Below, piece after piece: positions 1-9,799 of a stretch of DNA of 64,000 nt; positions within the stretch are counted from its first letter, which is position 1, and every line of letters begins with the position of its first letter. Made by a program: the position numbers and the translations under genes. The DNA comes from Marinobacter panjinensis (GTDB taxonomy: Bacteria; Pseudomonadota; Gammaproteobacteria; Pseudomonadales; Oleiphilaceae), in contig NZ_SZYH01000003.1 of the NCBI RefSeq assembly GCF_005298175.1, positions 62,001 through 126,000 of the forward strand, written 5' to 3'. The notes under the pieces were generated by a model. It searched no databases. It was not told the DNA's origin and was given only the letters and a program-made list of their open reading frames with translations.

Positions 1-420
1 ATCCCGGATAGTGAACAGGCTCCTCAGAACAGCTTCGGGGTCATCGTTCTGCAGCAGAGGACGGTTTCTGTCCCGCCGCGTTCTTTCAACCTGCTGTTCT
101 ATAGAGGTTTTCAGGTAAACGACAACCGCGTCACGCTTCAAATGAGCATGGTTTTCCTCGCGCATTACGGCTCCACCGCCGGTCGCCAGAACCGTTTGTG
201 AATACCCCGACAACTCCGACAGCATCGCGGTTTCACGCTGGCGAAAACCGTCCTCGCCTTCTACGTCAAAAATCCAGGGAATATTCGCCCCGCAGCGTTC
301 CTCAATGATGCGATCGGAATCCAGAAAACGATAGCCCAGCTCTTTGGCCAGCATGCGACCAATCGTGCTTTTGCCAGCCCCCATCGGGCCTACAAGGACT
401 ACTCGTTTTGGCAAGGACAT
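1..420 (-). CDS. aroK: Shikimate kinase AroK (partial, C-terminus outside window)
   Basis: Phosphorylates shikimate at O3 with ATP in the cytosolic aromatic amino acid pathway. I translated this stretch by hand: 140 codons are present from an ATG at 418-420, and the frame runs off the left edge. Residues G11-T19 form a Walker A loop (GPMGAGKST), D34 and D36 fit the shikimate/Mg site, FRQRE (59-63) carries the substrate-binding Arg, and the GGG motif is at 81-83. An Arg-rich lid (RRDRNRP) follows near residue 120. It lies downstream of pilQ on the same strand, as in other gammaproteobacteria where aroK and aroB follow pilMNOPQ. A terminator separates it from pilQ, so it probably has its own promoter within 421-500. 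Confidence 0.95.
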   Translation of the reverse strand, partial: MSLPKRVVLVGPMGAGKSTIGRMLAKELGYRFLDSDRIIEERCGANIPWIFDVEGEDGFRQRETAMLSELSGYSQTVLATGGGAVMREENHAHLKRDAVVVYLKTSIEQQVERTRRDRNRPLLQNDDPEAVLRSLFTIRD

Positions 421-500
421 AACTTCCGCTCATCTATATTCCGGCGGGTGAGAATAGCACAGGGTAACGCTTTCCATAAGATTCGAAAAACGGACAGGCA

Positions 501-533
501 AAAAAAACCGCCGTACGTGGACGGCGGTTTTTC
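501..533 (-). terminator. Rho-independent terminator after pilQ
   Basis: An 8-bp perfect stem (ACCGCCGT / ACGGCGGT, 507-514 and 521-528) with a 6-nt loop is flanked by an A-run on one side and a T-run on the other. Read on the minus strand it ends the pilMNOPQ transcript 15 bases after the pilQ stop codon. The symmetric A/T runs mean it could work in both directions. Confidence 0.85.
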
Positions 534-548
534 TCAGGTGCGACCGAA

Positions 549-2678
549 TTACTGAATCAGGTCACTCTTGATGATCTTCGGTGTGATGAAGATCAGTAGT
601 TCGCTCCGCTCATCGATATGCTCGGTGCGCTTGAACAGGCGACCCAGGTAGGGAATATCACCCAGGAACGGTGTTTTCGTGGTAGTGGTGGCTACCTCTG
701 ACTGGAAGATACCGCCCAGAACCACTGTCTCGCCGTTGCCTACGAGAACCTGAGTAGTCACTTCGTTGGTGTTTATTGACGGAATACCGCCTGTCACCTC
801 ACCCCGAGAATCCTGATTGACCACCAGGTCCATGATAATCTTGTCATCCGGCGTTATCTGCGGAGTTACTTCAAGGGACAGCGCTGCTTCCTTGAAAGAT
901 ACCGAGGTCGCACCGCTGGAAGAGGCTTCCTGATAGGGGATTTCTTCACCGGACTTGATCTTGGCTGTCTGGCGGTCAGCGGTTACCACGCGCGGCTGGG
1001 AAACCACTTCGGCCTGGCCATCACTTTCCAGCGCAGAGAGTTCCAGATCCACAAGGAAGTCGTCACTGCCCCAGCCAAGCGCAAAGGAGGATGCGCCTTG
1101 GCCACTCACACCAAGGTCCACAGCCAGCGCACCCGGGAAGGTAATTGTGTTGTTTCCACCATTGGCAGCATCACGGGCCTCACCAACTGCACCCTGAGAG
1201 CCACCCACGGAAATCACACTACCGTCCCCTCTGACATCATAGGCGGCGCCGCCCCAGCGAACACCCAAATTTTCAGCGACATTCGTCTGAGCCCGCACAA
1301 TTCGCGCTTCAATTGAAACCTGACGAACCGGCACATCCCAAGTCGAAACAAGACGGCGGATTTCGTCAAGCTTTTCCGAAGTTTCGCGAACGCTGATGGT
1401 GTTGGTACGTGCATCCGAGGAAACAAAGCCACGGGAGGAGATCAACTCCTCGTCCGCTTCAATGAGGGAAACAACGTCTGCGGCCTTGGCGTAGTTGACC
1501 TGAATGATATCCAGACGAACCGGCGCCAGCTCAGCGATCTGTTTGGTCGTTTCAAGCTCCAGTTTTTCACGGGCCGCAATCTCGTCAGCGGGCGCCACCA
1601 GAAGCACATTGCCGATCTGGCGCTTGTCCAGACCCTTGGTTTTCAGAATCAGATCCAGCGCCTGGTCCCAGGGCACATTCTGCAGGCGCAGGGTAATGCT
1701 GCCACTGACCGTATCACTGGCCACAAGATTCAGGCCGGTAAAATCAGCAATCAGCTGCAGCACCGAACGCACCTCGATATCCTGGAAGTTCAAAGAGAGC
1801 TTATCGCCGGTGTACGGGAATTTTTCTTCACGGCGGGATTCGGCCTCTTCTTCGGTCAGCTTTTCCACGCTGACCGTAAACCGGGAACCGGACTGGTAAG
1901 CGATATAGTCGTAGTTACCCTCGGGGCGAATTTCTACAACTGCGTTGCCATCTTCAGTGAAGGTGTCGATACGGGTGACCGGCGTTGCAAAATCGGTCAC
2001 ATCAAGCCGGCGGCGTAGATTGTCAGGCACATTGGTGCCATCCATGGTCAAACGGATTCGACCACCCAGCTCGGAAAGGTCAACCGGCGTACTGGCGCTG
2101 CCCAGATCAACAATCACCTGGCCTTCGCCGTCCTTGCCTCTGCGGAAATCCACGCCCGCAAGCCCGTTGCCGGACGAAGAGGACGACGCACCCGATCCCA
2201 CGGACGATGGTGAAGAGACCGCTGCAGTGGAGCCAATTGCACCACCTTCACTACCGATAGTCACAATCAGACTGTTCTGGTTACGGGCCGTTTGATAAGG
2301 CACCAGTTCCGCAAGGTTGAAAATCAGGCGTGTACGATCCTTGGTTTCGACCACCGTCATGCTCTGGGCATTACCAGAGCCAAGCGAGATATTGCGACTG
2401 GCGAGCCCACTGCTGGTGTCCCGAAGATCCACAGCTATCCTTGCCGGTCGCTCGATGGTGTAACCGCTCGGTTCCGGCGGCTGGCCATCAAATCTCAGCG
2501 TCACTTCAATCCGGTCTCCGGACAGCGACGAAAACGACACGTCTTCCAGCGTGACCGCATTGGCCAGGCCGGACAACAACCCAAAAGCAATCACGCTGAC
2601 GTATACATTGAGTTTTCTGAACATCGCTAGCCTCGACCCCAAACCTTTTTGTTCATGCATGTTTTTTTCAATAGTCAT
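549..2678 (-). CDS. pilQ: Type IV pilus secretin PilQ
   Basis: Forms the outer-membrane secretin ring through which the type IV pilus is extruded. The 709-residue product has a late signal sequence (hydrophobic stretch about 28-41 ending ANA), two N-terminal AMIN-type beta domains (about 45-140 and 175-275), a secretin N0/STN domain starting near LSLNFQDIEVRSVL, an N1 domain, and a C-terminal secretin barrel domain with the VPLLGDIPxLGxLF-type region (here PFLGDIPYLGRLFK) close to the end. A Ser/Gly-rich linker lies near 155-172. The start at 2678 has a good ribosome site (AAGGGAG). It is the last gene of pilMNOPQ, 12 bases after pilP, and ends at a terminator. Confidence 0.97.
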   Translation of the reverse strand: MTIEKNMHEQKGLGSRLAMFRKLNVYVSVIAFGLLSGLANAVTLEDVSFSSLSGDRIEVTLRFDGQPPEPSGYTIERPARIAVDLRDTSSGLASRNISLGSGNAQSMTVVETKDRTRLIFNLAELVPYQTARNQNSLIVTIGSEGGAIGSTAAVSSPSSVGSGASSSSSGNGLAGVDFRRGKDGEGQVIVDLGSASTPVDLSELGGRIRLTMDGTNVPDNLRRRLDVTDFATPVTRIDTFTEDGNAVVEIRPEGNYDYIAYQSGSRFTVSVEKLTEEEAESRREEKFPYTGDKLSLNFQDIEVRSVLQLIADFTGLNLVASDTVSGSITLRLQNVPWDQALDLILKTKGLDKRQIGNVLLVAPADEIAAREKLELETTKQIAELAPVRLDIIQVNYAKAADVVSLIEADEELISSRGFVSSDARTNTISVRETSEKLDEIRRLVSTWDVPVRQVSIEARIVRAQTNVAENLGVRWGGAAYDVRGDGSVISVGGSQGAVGEARDAANGGNNTITFPGALAVDLGVSGQGASSFALGWGSDDFLVDLELSALESDGQAEVVSQPRVVTADRQTAKIKSGEEIPYQEASSSGATSVSFKEAALSLEVTPQITPDDKIIMDLVVNQDSRGEVTGGIPSINTNEVTTQVLVGNGETVVLGGIFQSEVATTTTKTPFLGDIPYLGRLFKRTEHIDERSELLIFITPKIIKSDLIQ

Positions 2679-2690
2679 ATTGCCGCTCCC

Positions 2691-3245
2691 TTAGCCTTCA
2701 TTTTCATCCAGCGACAGCGAGCGTGGACGCTCGACCCATCCGCCCCGGCCGTTGGGAACGATCTCGATCAGTTCAACCCGGGTTTCATTAACACCGATAA
2801 TCCGTCCATAGTTCTGACCCATGTAGTTGCCGCTACGCACCCTGTGGATACCACCTTCGTTATCCCTGATCAGTGCAAACAGACTTCCGGAGGTATCACT
2901 CAGGGTTCCCACCATGCTGAGCGCCTTCAGATCGAAGTTTTCGAGGACCTCTCTAGGCCTATCCAGATCCGGCTCGATATCGCTCTCCGGCTTCTGATCA
3001 ACCATGGTGAGCTGAACATCAATCGGCGGCTCAAAGGGTGCCCTCCGATCCGCGGCCGAATAACTGAAGGCCTCGTATGCCTTGAACTCAGGCAAAGGCT
3101 CCACGTGTCCACGGGGCTTGGCCCGCGTATCTGCCATAAACTTGTCCAGATCGGAAAAGCCATTACCCTGGGAACACGCCGTCAGGAACGATACCAGACA
3201 AATACCCAGCCAGGCCTTTGCCGCATGCTGTCTCGCCATGCTCAT
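2691..3245 (-). CDS. pilP: Type IV pilus inner-membrane lipoprotein PilP
   Basis: Lipoprotein that links the PilN/PilO inner-membrane complex to the PilQ secretin in the periplasm. The 184-residue product starts with a short charged segment and hydrophobic core ending in a lipobox (FLTAC), followed by a disordered stretch and a C-terminal beta domain (about 75-180) containing SGSLFALIRD and GNYMGQNYGRIIGV, typical of the PilP HR domain. Its start overlaps the pilO stop by 4 bases (ATGA), which indicates coupled translation. Length and order match the family. Confidence 0.95.
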   Translation of the reverse strand: MSMARQHAAKAWLGICLVSFLTACSQGNGFSDLDKFMADTRAKPRGHVEPLPEFKAYEAFSYSAADRRAPFEPPIDVQLTMVDQKPESDIEPDLDRPREVLENFDLKALSMVGTLSDTSGSLFALIRDNEGGIHRVRSGNYMGQNYGRIIGVNETRVELIEIVPNGRGGWVERPRSLSLDENEG

Positions 3246-3853
3246 TCTCCAGCCCGGTAGCGGTAGGTACGTGCAAGAACCTGCATATTCAGCTGCTCTC
3301 CGCCACCGCCAGTTGGTGCTATGGTTAGATCGTGCAACGTCACAATACGAGGCAGGCTCGCCACACTGCTGACGAAACTTGCCAGCTCGTGATAGGTGCC
3401 TGTTACCCGGATATTGATCGGAAGCTCTGCGTAGAAGTCCCGCTGCTGCTCTCCCTGCAGTTTGACCTCTTGCAGATCAAGGCCGCTACCCAATGCCGTA
3501 TTGGTAATGTCTTCAAGCAGCCCCGGCACTTCGGTTTCACTGGGTAGCTGTCTTACCAGTGCGCCGAACGTTTCTTCCATTTCTTCCATCTGGGCCTTGA
3601 AGACCTCAAGATTCGCGACCTGATAGGCTTTGTCTTCGTAACGCTTGCGTAGCTCCTGCTCGGCATTCTCGACCCGCTCGAGCTGGGCATACTGGTCCTT
3701 GATGAAGAACCAGTAGCCACCACCGAGAATCAGGCCGAAAATAATCAGCGCAACGATTGCCTTGATGGGTGCCGGCCAGATGCCAGCGTTATTGACATCC
3801 AGATCGTTGATATCAAATTCATTGAGGCTTTTAAGTGAGTCCGCGAGGCTCAT
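3242..3853 (-). CDS. pilO: Type IV pilus assembly protein PilO
   Basis: Bitopic inner-membrane protein of the PilMNOP alignment complex; it pairs with PilN. The 203-residue product has a short cytoplasmic N-terminus, one membrane helix (about 31-51, IKAIVALIIFGLILGGGYWF), a coiled coil (about 56-95, rich in E, Q and K) and a ferredoxin-like periplasmic domain. It overlaps pilN by one base (TAATG) and pilP by four, so the three are translationally coupled. Confidence 0.95.
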   Translation of the reverse strand: MSLADSLKSLNEFDINDLDVNNAGIWPAPIKAIVALIIFGLILGGGYWFFIKDQYAQLERVENAEQELRKRYEDKAYQVANLEVFKAQMEEMEETFGALVRQLPSETEVPGLLEDITNTALGSGLDLQEVKLQGEQQRDFYAELPINIRVTGTYHELASFVSSVASLPRIVTLHDLTIAPTGGGGEQLNMQVLARTYRYRAGE

Positions 3854-4416
3854 TACTTCTCCTCCCCTTCGGGCTCTGGTGTTTGTTGTTGAACCGACAG
3901 GTTGAACTGGCTGTACCCGGCACGGGCACTATCGGCGGCGGCGACATTCGAAAGGTTCGGGTCGTTGAACCAGTCGGACCCTTCAAAACGCCTCATCAGG
4001 GCCGATATGCGGCTGTTGGACTCCGACATACCGACAATGTCCACACGTTCGCCGGTTTTCTTCAGGCTGGTGTAGTACAGACCATCCGGTAATGTACGAA
4101 CCAGCTCATCGAATACCCGCACAATGACCGGCCGCTTGCCCTGGAGATCCTGGATCACCTGCATGCGCGAAAGCAGCTCGTCACGCTTGCGCTTGAGATC
4201 CTCGATTTCCTTGATCTGTTTGTCGAGCTGTTTGGTCGCGGTTTCGATGTAGGCGTTCCTGGACTCCTGGTAGGCGATACGGTTATCCATATCCGTTTTC
4301 CACAGGAACACCAGGCCGCCTGCAATAATGGCCGCGCCCAGAATCATGACCACGAACTGTTTCTGTTTTTCTGCCCGGAGTTCTTCGCGCCAGGGTCTGA
4401 GGTTAATCTTTGCCAT
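3853..4416 (-). CDS. pilN: Type IV pilus assembly protein PilN
   Basis: Inner-membrane partner of PilO; its cytoplasmic tail docks into PilM. The 187-residue product begins with the conserved tail MAKINLRPWRE, which is the PilM-binding motif INLxPWR, followed by one membrane helix (about 20-39), a coiled coil (about 50-90) and a compact periplasmic domain. The end is charged and glutamate rich. Start and stop overlap the neighbouring genes by one base each. Confidence 0.96.
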   Translation of the reverse strand: MAKINLRPWREELRAEKQKQFVVMILGAAIIAGGLVFLWKTDMDNRIAYQESRNAYIETATKQLDKQIKEIEDLKRKRDELLSRMQVIQDLQGKRPVIVRVFDELVRTLPDGLYYTSLKKTGERVDIVGMSESNSRISALMRRFEGSDWFNDPNLSNVAAADSARAGYSQFNLSVQQQTPEPEGEEK

Positions 4417-5480
4417 CAGTCAAAGCTCCTCATTGCCAGCCCGCAGGCAATCATGAGTGAAGGCGCATCATTGCTCAGCGAGGATGCGTTCACCCTGGAG
4501 CCAACCGCCATGTCTGCAAACGGATTTGCGACCAGCGTTGGCGTGCCTGTTTTTTCCTCAACCATCTCTGTCAGCCCCTGGATCGATGCCGTACCGCCTG
4601 CCAGGACCACGTAGTCAACCGCATTGTACTGACTAGCGCCGAAGAAGAATTGAAGTGCCCTGGCAACCTGCTGGACAACAGCCTCACGGAAGGGAGTCAA
4701 CACTTCGGATTCATAGTCGTCCGGAAGGCCGCCCTGCTTCTTGGCAAGGCCCGCCTCTTCCAGAGACAGCCCGTAACGTCGCTGAATTTCTTCGGTAAGC
4801 TGCTTGCCGCCGAAGATCTGTTCGCGGGTGTATACGGTTTTGCCTTCAGCCAGCACACTGAGCGTCGTCATGGTTGCACCCACATCCACGATCGCAACCA
4901 CAAGCTCTTCACCCTGGGAATCAAGCTGGGGCTCAATAAGTGAGTAGGCGCGCTCAAGGGCGTAGGCCTCAACATCCACTATCTTGGTGGTCAGCGAGGC
5001 AATCTCGAGCGCGTCCTCGCGGATATCTACGTTTTCCTTCCTGCACGCGGCAAGAAGTACGTCAACCTGATCGGGATTGGTTTCCGACGGCCCCTGTACC
5101 TCGAAGTCGATAGCCACTTCATCCAGTGGATACGGAATGTACTGGTCAGCTTCCAGTGTGATCTGGTCTTCCATCTCGAACTCGTTAAGACCGCCGTCCA
5201 TCTGGATCAGCTTGGTAATAACGGCGGAACCGGAGACAGCCACAGCTACCTGCTTGACGCCTGTGCGGGATTTGGACGCGACGCGCTTGAGCACTTCGCC
5301 CACCGCCTCGACATCCGTGATGTTTTTTTCTACGACAGCGTTTGCCGGCAATGGCTCAACTGCGTAGCTCTCGACCTTGTAGCGGTCACCCTGCTTCGAT
5401 AATTCCAGTAACTTGACCGAGCTGGAACTTACATCCACGCCGAGTACTGCACTGGATTTTTTTCCGAACAATCCGAACAC
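4416..5480 (-). CDS. pilM: Type IV pilus actin-like ATPase PilM
   Basis: Cytoplasmic actin-fold protein that binds ATP and the PilN tail and connects the motor to the inner-membrane pilus complex. The 354-residue product starts with an actin-type phosphate-1 motif (GVDVSSSSVKLLEL, about 14-27), has a second phosphate motif around IVDVGATMTTLSVL, and an adenosine-binding motif VVLAGGTASIQGL. The start is GTG at 5478-5480 with GGTGA about 4 bases upstream; no upstream in-frame ATG fits better. It is the first gene of the operon, divergent from ponA across a 215-base region that must carry both promoters. Confidence 0.96.
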   Translation of the reverse strand: MFGLFGKKSSAVLGVDVSSSSVKLLELSKQGDRYKVESYAVEPLPANAVVEKNITDVEAVGEVLKRVASKSRTGVKQVAVAVSGSAVITKLIQMDGGLNEFEMEDQITLEADQYIPYPLDEVAIDFEVQGPSETNPDQVDVLLAACRKENVDIREDALEIASLTTKIVDVEAYALERAYSLIEPQLDSQGEELVVAIVDVGATMTTLSVLAEGKTVYTREQIFGGKQLTEEIQRRYGLSLEEAGLAKKQGGLPDDYESEVLTPFREAVVQQVARALQFFFGASQYNAVDYVVLAGGTASIQGLTEMVEEKTGTPTLVANPFADMAVGSRVNASSLSNDAPSLMIACGLAMRSFD

Positions 5481-5695
5481 GCGCTCACCCTATACCTGGT
5501 TACATGCACCGGGTTATGAAAACTCCTGACGGAGCTCTTTCATATGTGTTTTTTATTTAAGAGAATTTCTTCAGTTTTCCGTCTACAATGCCCGTTCTTC
5601 TTTAAATTGGGAAACATTGCACCCGGGAAGTGGCTCGCCCTTCCTAAAGCAATTTCTCAAATGATAGACCTATATCCAACAGTTGTCAGAAAAAA

Positions 5696-8188
5696 ATGTC
5701 TCATTTGTTACGTACATCTCGCCTGTTTGCATGGCTTTTTCTCACTGGTTTCAGTCTCGCCACAATCGTGGCGTCAGGATTCTACCTTTATCTTCGTCCG
5801 GGGCTGCCTCCTGTCGATCAGCTCCTGGACATCAGGCTGCAGACCCCGTTGCGGGTATACAGCGCAGACGAGAGATTAATAGCAGAATTCGGTGAAAAGA
5901 GAAGGGCACCTATCACAATCGAACAGATCCCTACAATTCAGTTACATGCCTTTCTGGCAGCTGAGGACGCCCGTTTTTACGAGCACTTCGGGGTCGACTT
6001 CAAAGGCCTGATGCGGGCTGCCATCGAACTGGTCTCCACCGGAGAGATCCAGTCAGGGGGCAGTACCATCACAATGCAGGTTGCAAAAAATTACTTTTTG
6101 TCACGCGACCGGACGTTTATTCGCAAGTTCAACGAGATACTTCTGGCTCTTCAGATCGAGCGTGAACTGGATAAAAACCGCATTCTCGAGCTCTATCTCA
6201 ACAAGATTTACCTGGGCAATCGCGCCTACGGGATTGCCGCCGCCGCCCAGGTTTATTACGACAAGTCCGTGACCGAACTTTCATTGGCCGAGATGGCCAT
6301 GCTGGCAGGACTGCCCAAGGCACCATCGGCTTACAACCCGCTTGCCAATCCAAGTCGCGCTGAAGCTCGCAGAAACTGGATCCTGGGCCGCATGCGGGAC
6401 CTGAAGTACATTACGCCAGACGCCTACGAGCTGGCCTCCACCGCCCCGCTGACTGCGAGTTACAACGCCCCATCAACTGGGGTCGATGCCGACCATTTGG
6501 CAGAAATGGCACGGGCCGAAATGGTCAGACGATTTGGCGATGCAGCCTACACCGACGGATACGAGGTAACACTTACGGTTGACAGCAAACCTCAGCAGGC
6601 AGCAACCAGAGCCCTCAGAAAAGGCCTTGAGGAGTACGACCAACGTCACGGCTTCCGCGGCCCGGTCGGTCAGGTGGACGAGGACGCCCTGGAGCCAGAC
6701 AATCTTGGCAACCTGATGGCGAGCTACCCGATGGTTGGAAATCTCGTCCCCGCCGTTGTCACTAACGTAAGAGACGATGACAACGAGGTTGACGTTTATG
6801 CCAGACAACTGGGCGAGTCTGTCATGACACTCAGCACCATGACCTGGGCCAAGCGATACAAGACCGAAGATCTCACCGGGCCTGAGCCTGAGAAACCCTC
6901 TGACGTCGTGACTTCGGGTGACATTGTCTATGTGAAGCCCATGGTGATTGTGACACCCGAGCAACCAGCCGGAAACGGTGAGGTGGATTCGAGGGAAGAC
7001 ACGGACCAGCCCGCCGGAGAGATCCCGGAGGTAAAGCGCGTGGCACTTTCCCAGATCCCCATGGTAGAGGGCGCCCTGATATCACTTGACGCAAAAACCG
7101 GAGCCATTGAAGCGCTTGCCGGTGGGTACAGCTTCAGCCAGAACAAATTCAACCGTGCAACCTCTGCTCAACGACAACCGGGCTCCACATTCAAGCCGTT
7201 CCTTTACCTGAGCGCCCTTGAACAGGGCATGACTCCGGCAACTATCTATAACGATGCACCTATTGTCTTTGACGACTCTGAACTGGAAACTGCGTGGCGC
7301 CCCCAAAACTCTTCAGGGCAGTTTTACGGCCCTACCCGGCTAAGGGAAGCTCTGTATCGCTCCAGAAATCTGGTATCTGTCCGCTTGCTACAGGACCTGG
7401 GTATACAGAATACAATCGACTATCTGGAGCAGCTCGGAATCCCTACCGAAGACATGCAGAAGGACCTTTCACTTGCGCTGGGTAGCGGCCTATTGACACC
7501 CATGGACCTTGCCAGGGGTTTTGCTGTGATCGCCAACGGTGGCTACGACGTGGAGCCCTACTTCATCCGTAGCATTTCAGATATCAATGACGAAAAAATC
7601 TTTGAGGCGCCGGAAGTCATACTCTGCGATAAAAACTGTGCACAGAAAAAAGAGGATTTCGTGGAAGAGGATGCCAAAGCCCGCATATCCAGGAGACTGG
7701 CCGATGAACGCTCAGTTTACATCCTGCACTCAATGATGCGGGACGTTATCAGGCTGGGAACAGGCAGACGGGCCTTGGCCCTGGGAAGGGACGACATCAG
7801 CGGCAAAACCGGCACCACCAACGAACAGCGCGACACCTGGTTTGGCGGCTTCAATCACGACATCGCAACCACGGTGTGGGTCGGATTTGATCAGCCACAA
7901 CCTCTCGGCCGCCGTGAATTCGGTGCCAGTACAGCTCTGCCAATCTGGCTCGATTATATGAAGGTGGCTCTCGAGGGGGAACCACCTTCACTGATGTCCA
8001 GACCCAACGGGATCGTGAACATCCGCATCGACCCGGAAACCGGCAAGCGCGCACGCCCCGGGCAGGAAGGTGCAATGTTTGAACTGTTCAAGGAAGAAGA
8101 TGCACCACCTGCACTCGATCCGCAGGACGAGTCATCCAGCGGCAGTGATAACGGCGAGGATGGTGGCCTGTCCAGACAGATTTTCTGA
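5696..8188 (+). CDS. mrcA: Penicillin-binding protein 1A (bifunctional murein synthase)
   Basis: Polymerises lipid II and crosslinks peptidoglycan at the inner membrane. The 830-residue product has an N-terminal membrane helix (about 9-31), a GT51 transglycosylase domain with catalytic Glu90 in EDARFYEHFG and the QSGGSTITMQ motif, an OB-like insert, and a transpeptidase domain with the SxxK nucleophile S497-TFK, an SRN motif and KTGT at 704-707. The C-terminal tail is acidic and Ser/Gly rich. The divergent position to pilMNOPQ is conserved in Pseudomonas (there called ponA). The gene ends just before a bidirectional terminator shared with the convergent malic enzyme gene. Confidence 0.97.
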   Translation: MSHLLRTSRLFAWLFLTGFSLATIVASGFYLYLRPGLPPVDQLLDIRLQTPLRVYSADERLIAEFGEKRRAPITIEQIPTIQLHAFLAAEDARFYEHFGVDFKGLMRAAIELVSTGEIQSGGSTITMQVAKNYFLSRDRTFIRKFNEILLALQIERELDKNRILELYLNKIYLGNRAYGIAAAAQVYYDKSVTELSLAEMAMLAGLPKAPSAYNPLANPSRAEARRNWILGRMRDLKYITPDAYELASTAPLTASYNAPSTGVDADHLAEMARAEMVRRFGDAAYTDGYEVTLTVDSKPQQAATRALRKGLEEYDQRHGFRGPVGQVDEDALEPDNLGNLMASYPMVGNLVPAVVTNVRDDDNEVDVYARQLGESVMTLSTMTWAKRYKTEDLTGPEPEKPSDVVTSGDIVYVKPMVIVTPEQPAGNGEVDSREDTDQPAGEIPEVKRVALSQIPMVEGALISLDAKTGAIEALAGGYSFSQNKFNRATSAQRQPGSTFKPFLYLSALEQGMTPATIYNDAPIVFDDSELETAWRPQNSSGQFYGPTRLREALYRSRNLVSVRLLQDLGIQNTIDYLEQLGIPTEDMQKDLSLALGSGLLTPMDLARGFAVIANGGYDVEPYFIRSISDINDEKIFEAPEVILCDKNCAQKKEDFVEEDAKARISRRLADERSVYILHSMMRDVIRLGTGRRALALGRDDISGKTGTTNEQRDTWFGGFNHDIATTVWVGFDQPQPLGRREFGASTALPIWLDYMKVALEGEPPSLMSRPNGIVNIRIDPETGKRARPGQEGAMFELFKEEDAPPALDPQDESSSGSDNGEDGGLSRQIF

Positions 8189-8235
8189 TCTGTCTGGCAG
8201 GGCCATTTTTCCGAAGATAGATAATCTCGAACAAT

Positions 8236-8272
8236 AAAAAAACCGGCGGAATTGTCTCCGCCGGTTTTTTTA
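8236..8272. terminator. Bidirectional terminator between mrcA and maeB
   Basis: A perfect 9-bp stem (ACCGGCGGA / TCCGCCGGT, 8242-8250 and 8257-8265) with a 6-nt loop is flanked by A7 and T7 runs. It lies between convergent genes and can end transcripts from both. Confidence 0.92.
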
Positions 8273-8304
8273 TTGCCGGGAAGCCCGGAGACGCTATAGC
8301 TATA

Positions 8305-9570
8305 TCAGATGATATCGTCCATCGACATCAGCGGGTAATGGGCAGGATAGCCATTGCGAGCAACGCCGGAGTCAACCGCTGCACGCGCAACCGCAGCTGG
8401 GACAACTTCCAGCAGGCGCACATCCATCGGCTTGGGAATGATGTATTCCCGACCAAACTCAAAGCTTGCAACGTCATAGGCTTCACAGATTTCCTGAGGG
8501 ACCGGCTCCTTGGCCAGTTCGCGAATCGCGTGAACCGCCGCCACTTTCATTTCTTCATTGATCGCAGTCGCCCGCACGTCCAGAGCACCCCGGAAGATAA
8601 ACGGGAAGCCCAGCACGTTGTTCACCTGATTCGGATAATCGGAACGACCTGTTGCCATGATCAGGTCATCACGGGTGGCCAGAGCCACTTCCGGGCTGAT
8701 CTCGGGATCCGGATTAGAGCAGGCAAACACGATCGGATTCGGCGCCATCAGCTTGAGCTGTTCAGCAGTGACCAGATCCGGGCCAGAAAGACCAAGGAAG
8801 ACATCGGCACCATCCATCGCATCATCTAGCGTGCGCTTGTCGGTGTCATTGGCGAACATCGCCTTGTACTGGTTCAGATCCTCACGGCCAGAGTGGATAA
8901 CACCCTTACGATCCAGCATGAAGATATTCTCGGAGCGCACACCGCAGCTAATCAGCAGCTTCATGCAGGCGATGGCTGCCGCACCAGCACCAAGACACAC
9001 GACCTTGGCTTCTTCAATCTTCTTGCCCTGAAGCTCAAGTGCGTTAATCATGCCGGCCGCCGTTACGATGGCGGTACCGTGCTGATCGTCGTGGAAGACG
9101 GGCACATTGCACTTCTCAATCAAGGCCCGCTCAATTTCAAAACACTCGGGAGCCTTGATATCTTCCAGGTTGATGCCACCGAAGGTGTCAGCAATACGCT
9201 CAACCGTTTCGATAAATGCCTGGGGACTTTCGGAATTAACTTCGATATCGAAGACGTCAATGCCGGCAAAGCGCTTGAACAGTACGCCCTTGCCTTCCAT
9301 TACCGGCTTGCTCGCCAGGGGGCCGAGGTTACCCAGACCAAGAATAGCGGAGCCGTCAGAAATAACGGCCACCAGGTTACCCTTGGCAGTATATTTGTAT
9401 GCGTTCTCTGGGTCCTTCGCGATCTCGCGGACCGGCTCTGCAACCCCGGGGCTGTACGCCAGGGAAAGGTCGCGGGAGGTCTTGGTGGGCTTGGTGATTT
9501 CAACACTCAGCTTACCAGGCCGCGGCTTGGCGTGATATTCAAGGGCTGCTTCTTTCAGATCTTGAGACAT
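8305..9570 (-). CDS. maeB: NAD(P)-dependent malic enzyme, short form
   Basis: Oxidatively decarboxylates malate to pyruvate and CO2 in the cytosol. From the ATG at 9568-9570 the product is 421 residues. Motifs include SLAYSPGVAEPV, the catalytic-region KGNLVAVISDGSAILGLG, DDQHGTA, and a nucleotide-binding VCLGAGAAA loop. It lacks the C-terminal phosphotransacetylase-like half of the roughly 760-residue E. coli MaeB. An in-frame GTG at 9591 would add seven residues, but it has no ribosome site, whereas GGA lies 10 bases before the ATG. P. aeruginosa has a malic enzyme gene at the same place next to ponA. NADP preference is assumed from the family. Confidence 0.93.
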   Translation of the reverse strand: MSQDLKEAALEYHAKPRPGKLSVEITKPTKTSRDLSLAYSPGVAEPVREIAKDPENAYKYTAKGNLVAVISDGSAILGLGNLGPLASKPVMEGKGVLFKRFAGIDVFDIEVNSESPQAFIETVERIADTFGGINLEDIKAPECFEIERALIEKCNVPVFHDDQHGTAIVTAAGMINALELQGKKIEEAKVVCLGAGAAAIACMKLLISCGVRSENIFMLDRKGVIHSGREDLNQYKAMFANDTDKRTLDDAMDGADVFLGLSGPDLVTAEQLKLMAPNPIVFACSNPDPEISPEVALATRDDLIMATGRSDYPNQVNNVLGFPFIFRGALDVRATAINEEMKVAAVHAIRELAKEPVPQEICEAYDVASFEFGREYIIPKPMDVRLLEVVPAAVARAAVDSGVARNGYPAHYPLMSMDDII

Positions 9571-9753
9571 TGCCACTGTTCCGTTTGTCACGTTTAAGAG
9601 GTAAAAGCCACCGGGCCTTGCCCAGCGGAGCGCGACATTATGGCGCGAAGGTCTGTATCAGACAAGGCCCAGCTGGCCATTTCGTGAGCAGTCAATAAGC
9701 CATTTTGCGTACACGCCCATAAAATGGCGCCCGTAGGGACAACCGACAGATAC

Positions 9754-9783
9754 AAAAAAAGCGCCCCGAAAGGCGCTTTTTTC
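9754..9783 (-). terminator. Terminator after rpmE
   Basis: A GC-rich stem (AGCGCC / GGCGCT, extendable through A/T pairs) with a short CCGAAA loop lies between A7 and T6 runs, 17 bases past the rpmE stop on the minus strand. Confidence 0.88.
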
Positions 9784-9799
9784 GACATCAGTACCCGGA